Source: GCA-002708315 sp964460905 (GTDB lineage Bacteria > Bacteroidota > Bacteroidia > Bacteroidales > F082). From it: a DNA stretch of 64,000 nucleotides. Below are positions 61,832 through 64,000 of the stretch, piece by piece. Every line of letters starts with the position of its first letter. The first letter of the stretch is position 1. A model generated the notes under the pieces. It had not been told where the DNA came from and searched no databases. It was given only the letters and a program-made list of their open reading frames with translations. A program made the position numbers and the translations under genes. The stretch lies in contig CAYWRM010000005.1 in assembly GCA_964460905.1 (NCBI GenBank), forward strand, positions 62,001 through 126,000. The letters run 5' to 3'.

Positions 61832-62887
61832 ATGAATAGCGTAAAAAAAGGATTTGCAAGCGATAACTGGTCGGGGGTTTGCCCCGAAATAATGACTGCT
61901 TTAAGTGATGTGAATAAAGGTCACTTATTTGCATATGGCGAAGGAGATGAGCCTGTTTCAAAAATAGCATTTCAAAAATTTGAAGAATGTTTTGGAGAAG
62001 ATATAGCTGTTTTCTTTGTTTATAATGGCACTGCAGCCAATGTACTGGGTGTAAATCAGCTTATGAATTCATATCATGCAGTGGTTGCTGCTTCAACTGC
62101 TCATTTGAATGAGGATGAATGCGGTGCCCCGGAAAAATTTATTGGCACAAAAATTTTAGAGATTGAAACTGAGAACGGGAAAATAGTACCAGATCAGGTA
62201 AAGCCTTTTCTTAAAAGTTTTGGGTTTCAGCATCACTCGCAACCTAAGGTTATATCAATATCACAGGTTACCGAAATGGGAACGATTTATACTCTGGATG
62301 AAATTAAAGCTTTAGCAGATTTTGCTCATGATAATAATATGTATTTACATATGGATGGAGCAAGAATTAGTAATGCGGCAGTAGCCCTTAATACTGATTT
62401 TAAAAGTTTCACCACCGATGTTGGAGTTGATGTGCTGTCGTTTGGTGGTACTAAAAATGGGATGATGTTTGGTGAAGCAGTGGTTTTCTTTAACAAAGAT
62501 ATGGCTATCGATTTTGAATATGTACGTAAACAGGGAATGCAGCTACATTCAAAAATGCGTTTTATAGCTGCACAATTTACCCGATATTTAACGGATGATT
62601 TCTGGAAAATTAATGCAACAACGGCAAATAATATGGCAGATATATTAGCCGATGAAATAGCAAAGATTCCGCAACTTAAAGTTTCACAGTTAGTTGAAGC
62701 AAATGGTGTTTTTGTGTTAATGCCTTCTGAATTAATCCCAAAACTACAGGAACAGTACTTTTTCCATGTATGGAATGAGAACCCTACTGTTGATGGTATT
62801 ATAAAAGAGGTACGTCTTATGTGTTCATGGGATACTACGGAAGAGGATATTAGTGGGTTTATTAGTCTTGTTAAAGAAAATTTGTGA
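61832..62887 (+). CDS. Threonine aldolase-like PLP-dependent enzyme
   Basis: 351 residues from the ATG at 61832. Fold-type I PLP enzyme of the low-specificity threonine aldolase/beta-eliminating lyase group: FASDNWSGVCPEIM, FAYGEGDEPV, FFVYNGTAANVLG, HMDGARISNAAV (Asp binding PLP nitrogen) and SFGGTKNGMMFGEAVV with the Schiff-base Lys. Such enzymes split L-threonine to glycine and acetaldehyde. The exact substrate preference is uncertain. Single gene, followed by a strong hairpin. Confidence 0.87.
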   Translation: MNSVKKGFASDNWSGVCPEIMTALSDVNKGHLFAYGEGDEPVSKIAFQKFEECFGEDIAVFFVYNGTAANVLGVNQLMNSYHAVVAASTAHLNEDECGAPEKFIGTKILEIETENGKIVPDQVKPFLKSFGFQHHSQPKVISISQVTEMGTIYTLDEIKALADFAHDNNMYLHMDGARISNAAVALNTDFKSFTTDVGVDVLSFGGTKNGMMFGEAVVFFNKDMAIDFEYVRKQGMQLHSKMRFIAAQFTRYLTDDFWKINATTANNMADILADEIAKIPQLKVSQLVEANGVFVLMPSELIPKLQEQYFFHVWNENPTVDGIIKEVRLMCSWDTTEEDISGFISLVKENL

Positions 62888-62898
62888 GGTGGCAAGAA

Positions 62899-62924
62899 CT
62901 GCTAAGTCGCCTTTGACTTAGCAG
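62899..62924. terminator. Stem-loop after the aldolase-like gene
   Basis: CTGCTAAGTC / GACTTAGCAG with a 6-nt loop, 12 bp after the stop; no T run, so perhaps an mRNA 3' structure. The rest of 62925-63271 holds a promoter at 63003 and no gene that I can see. Confidence 0.5.
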
Positions 62925-63002
62925 ATCGAAAGATGGAAGTACTGCAAATATTCTGTATCATAATTTCACAAATTTTATTGAACCATCCTGATTCATTTTT
63001 AT

Positions 63003-63033
63003 TTTGTTTGATGCTTTTTTAATATTATATTTG
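63003..63033 (+). promoter_or_regulatory. Promoter upstream of the last surface-protein gene
   Basis: TTTG (63003-63006), 19 bp spacer, TATATTTG (63026-63033). It would give a leader of about 230 nt before the ATG at 63272. Confidence 0.5.
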
Positions 63034-63271
63034 TAGTCGGATAATCCTTTTTATAATCACTGTTTTGTACTAATAATAAATAATTTAACTATTTATTATT
63101 AGCTGCAAATGCCCGTCATTTATTTCATACACCAGATTATCAAAGGCTTATCGCAAAACTCAATAAACTATTGTATTGTAAGAAGTATGAAAATTGATCA
63201 CATTAATACATTCTAAAGTGGACTACTAAATAATTTTCGACTAAGATATTTTTAAACTAAAAACCTGAGTT

Positions 63272-64000
63272 ATGAAAATTTTTATTTCATTAATCGCAAT
63301 TTTGTTATTTTTTGTAGCAGCAAATGCTCAAGGAGTAATTGTTACTGATGACAATACATATACAGGAGACAATTCAGCCATGCTGGATATTAAATCCACT
63401 ACTAAGGGTTTCCTAGTACCACGGTTGACAGAAGAACAAAAAAACAATATTTCAAATCCCGCTAAGGGTTTGTTGATATTTCAACCCGATGGTAGTTTTG
63501 GTATGTATTACAATGCCGGAACACCATCATCTCCAGTCTGGAAGCAAATAGCCACAAATCCCATTGTTACTCTTGAAGATGCAGATGGAGATACCAAGAT
63601 ACAGATAGAAAAATCTGCGGATGAGGATAAGATAAGATTTGATGTTGGAGGAAGTGAGGTGATGATAATTGATAATGACGGTAATATAGGTATTGGAACA
63701 AGCACACCAGAAGCTCCAATGCATATTGTAAGGGTAACGCTTGCAGGACATACTGTAAGTGATGTAGGAATAGTTAGACGCACTACCTCAGGAACACCAA
63801 GCAATGGTATCGGGGCTAATGTCGTATATGAGATAGAAGCAATAGATGGGTTAGTTGATGCATTAAATTACGAGATTACGTTATCGGATGTAACTTCCGG
63901 TAGTGAAAGTTCATCTGTAAATTTTAATTCTCTTTCAGGTGGATCAACATGGAATCCGATTTCATTGGATGGAAAGAACAAAATTGTAAATCTTGGGGGA
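63272..64000 (+). CDS. Secreted surface/fibre-like protein, 5' part (runs off window)
   Basis: 243 codons are visible with no stop. A signal peptide (MKIFISLIAILLFFVAANAQ) is followed by the motif AMLDIKSTTKGFLVPRLT and GMYYNAGTPSSPVWKQI, the same opening as the proteins at 29147 and 30314. Then come IQIEKSADEDKIRFDVGGSEVM and NIGIGTSTPEAPMHIV, the usual stalk start of Bacteroidota tail-fibre-like surface proteins. The head domain lies outside the window. Function unknown. Confidence 0.75.
   Translation, partial: MKIFISLIAILLFFVAANAQGVIVTDDNTYTGDNSAMLDIKSTTKGFLVPRLTEEQKNNISNPAKGLLIFQPDGSFGMYYNAGTPSSPVWKQIATNPIVTLEDADGDTKIQIEKSADEDKIRFDVGGSEVMIIDNDGNIGIGTSTPEAPMHIVRVTLAGHTVSDVGIVRRTTSGTPSNGIGANVVYEIEAIDGLVDALNYEITLSDVTSGSESSSVNFNSLSGGSTWNPISLDGKNKIVNLGG

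Overview
The window looks like a chromosomal segment of an AT-rich marine-type Bacteroidota, probably Bacteroidales/Marinilabiliales-like (inference). Supporting signs are many promoters of the Bacteroidota form TAnnTTTG, a type IX secretion (T9SS) sorting domain, secreted proteins with the 'LDxxSxxKGLLxPR' N-terminal motif, Bacteroidota-style LptD/LptC, PyrC, malic enzyme and tyrosine integrase, and tRNA genes without encoded CCA.

Layout. 1-822: end of a multihaem cytochrome c. 897-4571: a secreted double-headed papain-family peptidase with a T9SS tail. 4572-15270: housekeeping genes (GT2 polyprenol-phosphate glycosyltransferase, pyrC, a YwqK/MORN-type lipoprotein, DUF3089 hydrolase, EEP-family protein, S4 protein, der, era, initiator tRNA, rpmB, mrp and a NifU-type scaffold), separated by dispersed hairpins and 8-bp tandem repeats. 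15521-18032: a ygeY-ygeW pair. 18231-31414: one long minus-strand locus with surface proteins, a T9SS protein, a pilus-chaperone-like protein, a YwqK/MORN-type protein, three paralogous small secreted subunits, a two-component pair and an usher-like barrel ending in SPOR. I consider this a candidate undescribed surface-structure (chaperone/usher-like) system. 31593-40693: an envelope block (lptD, CNNM/CBS protein, lptC, TPR protein, outer-membrane protein, coaX). 40821-46545: tRNA-Phe, recO, lipB, trmO, lipA and malic enzyme.

46724-59002 is a 12.3-kb genomic island inserted in the 3' part of tRNA-Leu(CAA). It is bounded by 81-bp perfect direct repeats, with 21-bp arm-type repeats placed almost symmetrically about 88 bp inside each core and a tyrosine integrase at the right end. 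Inside it are three single-gene units (HEAT-like membrane protein; DACNV/DisA-like cyclase candidate; OLD-family ATPase-TOPRIM nuclease), each followed by a 129-133-bp attC-like palindrome. This resembles an integron-type cassette array without its own IntI. After these come a membrane protein, an SseB-like protein, a decayed gene, a candidate structured RNA, and a small operon of an RHH-like protein, a small DNA-binding-like protein and an SF2 helicase.

59120-64000 returns to core genes: psd, a YgbA-type protein, rlmN, a threonine-aldolase-like enzyme, and the start of another surface protein that runs off the window.
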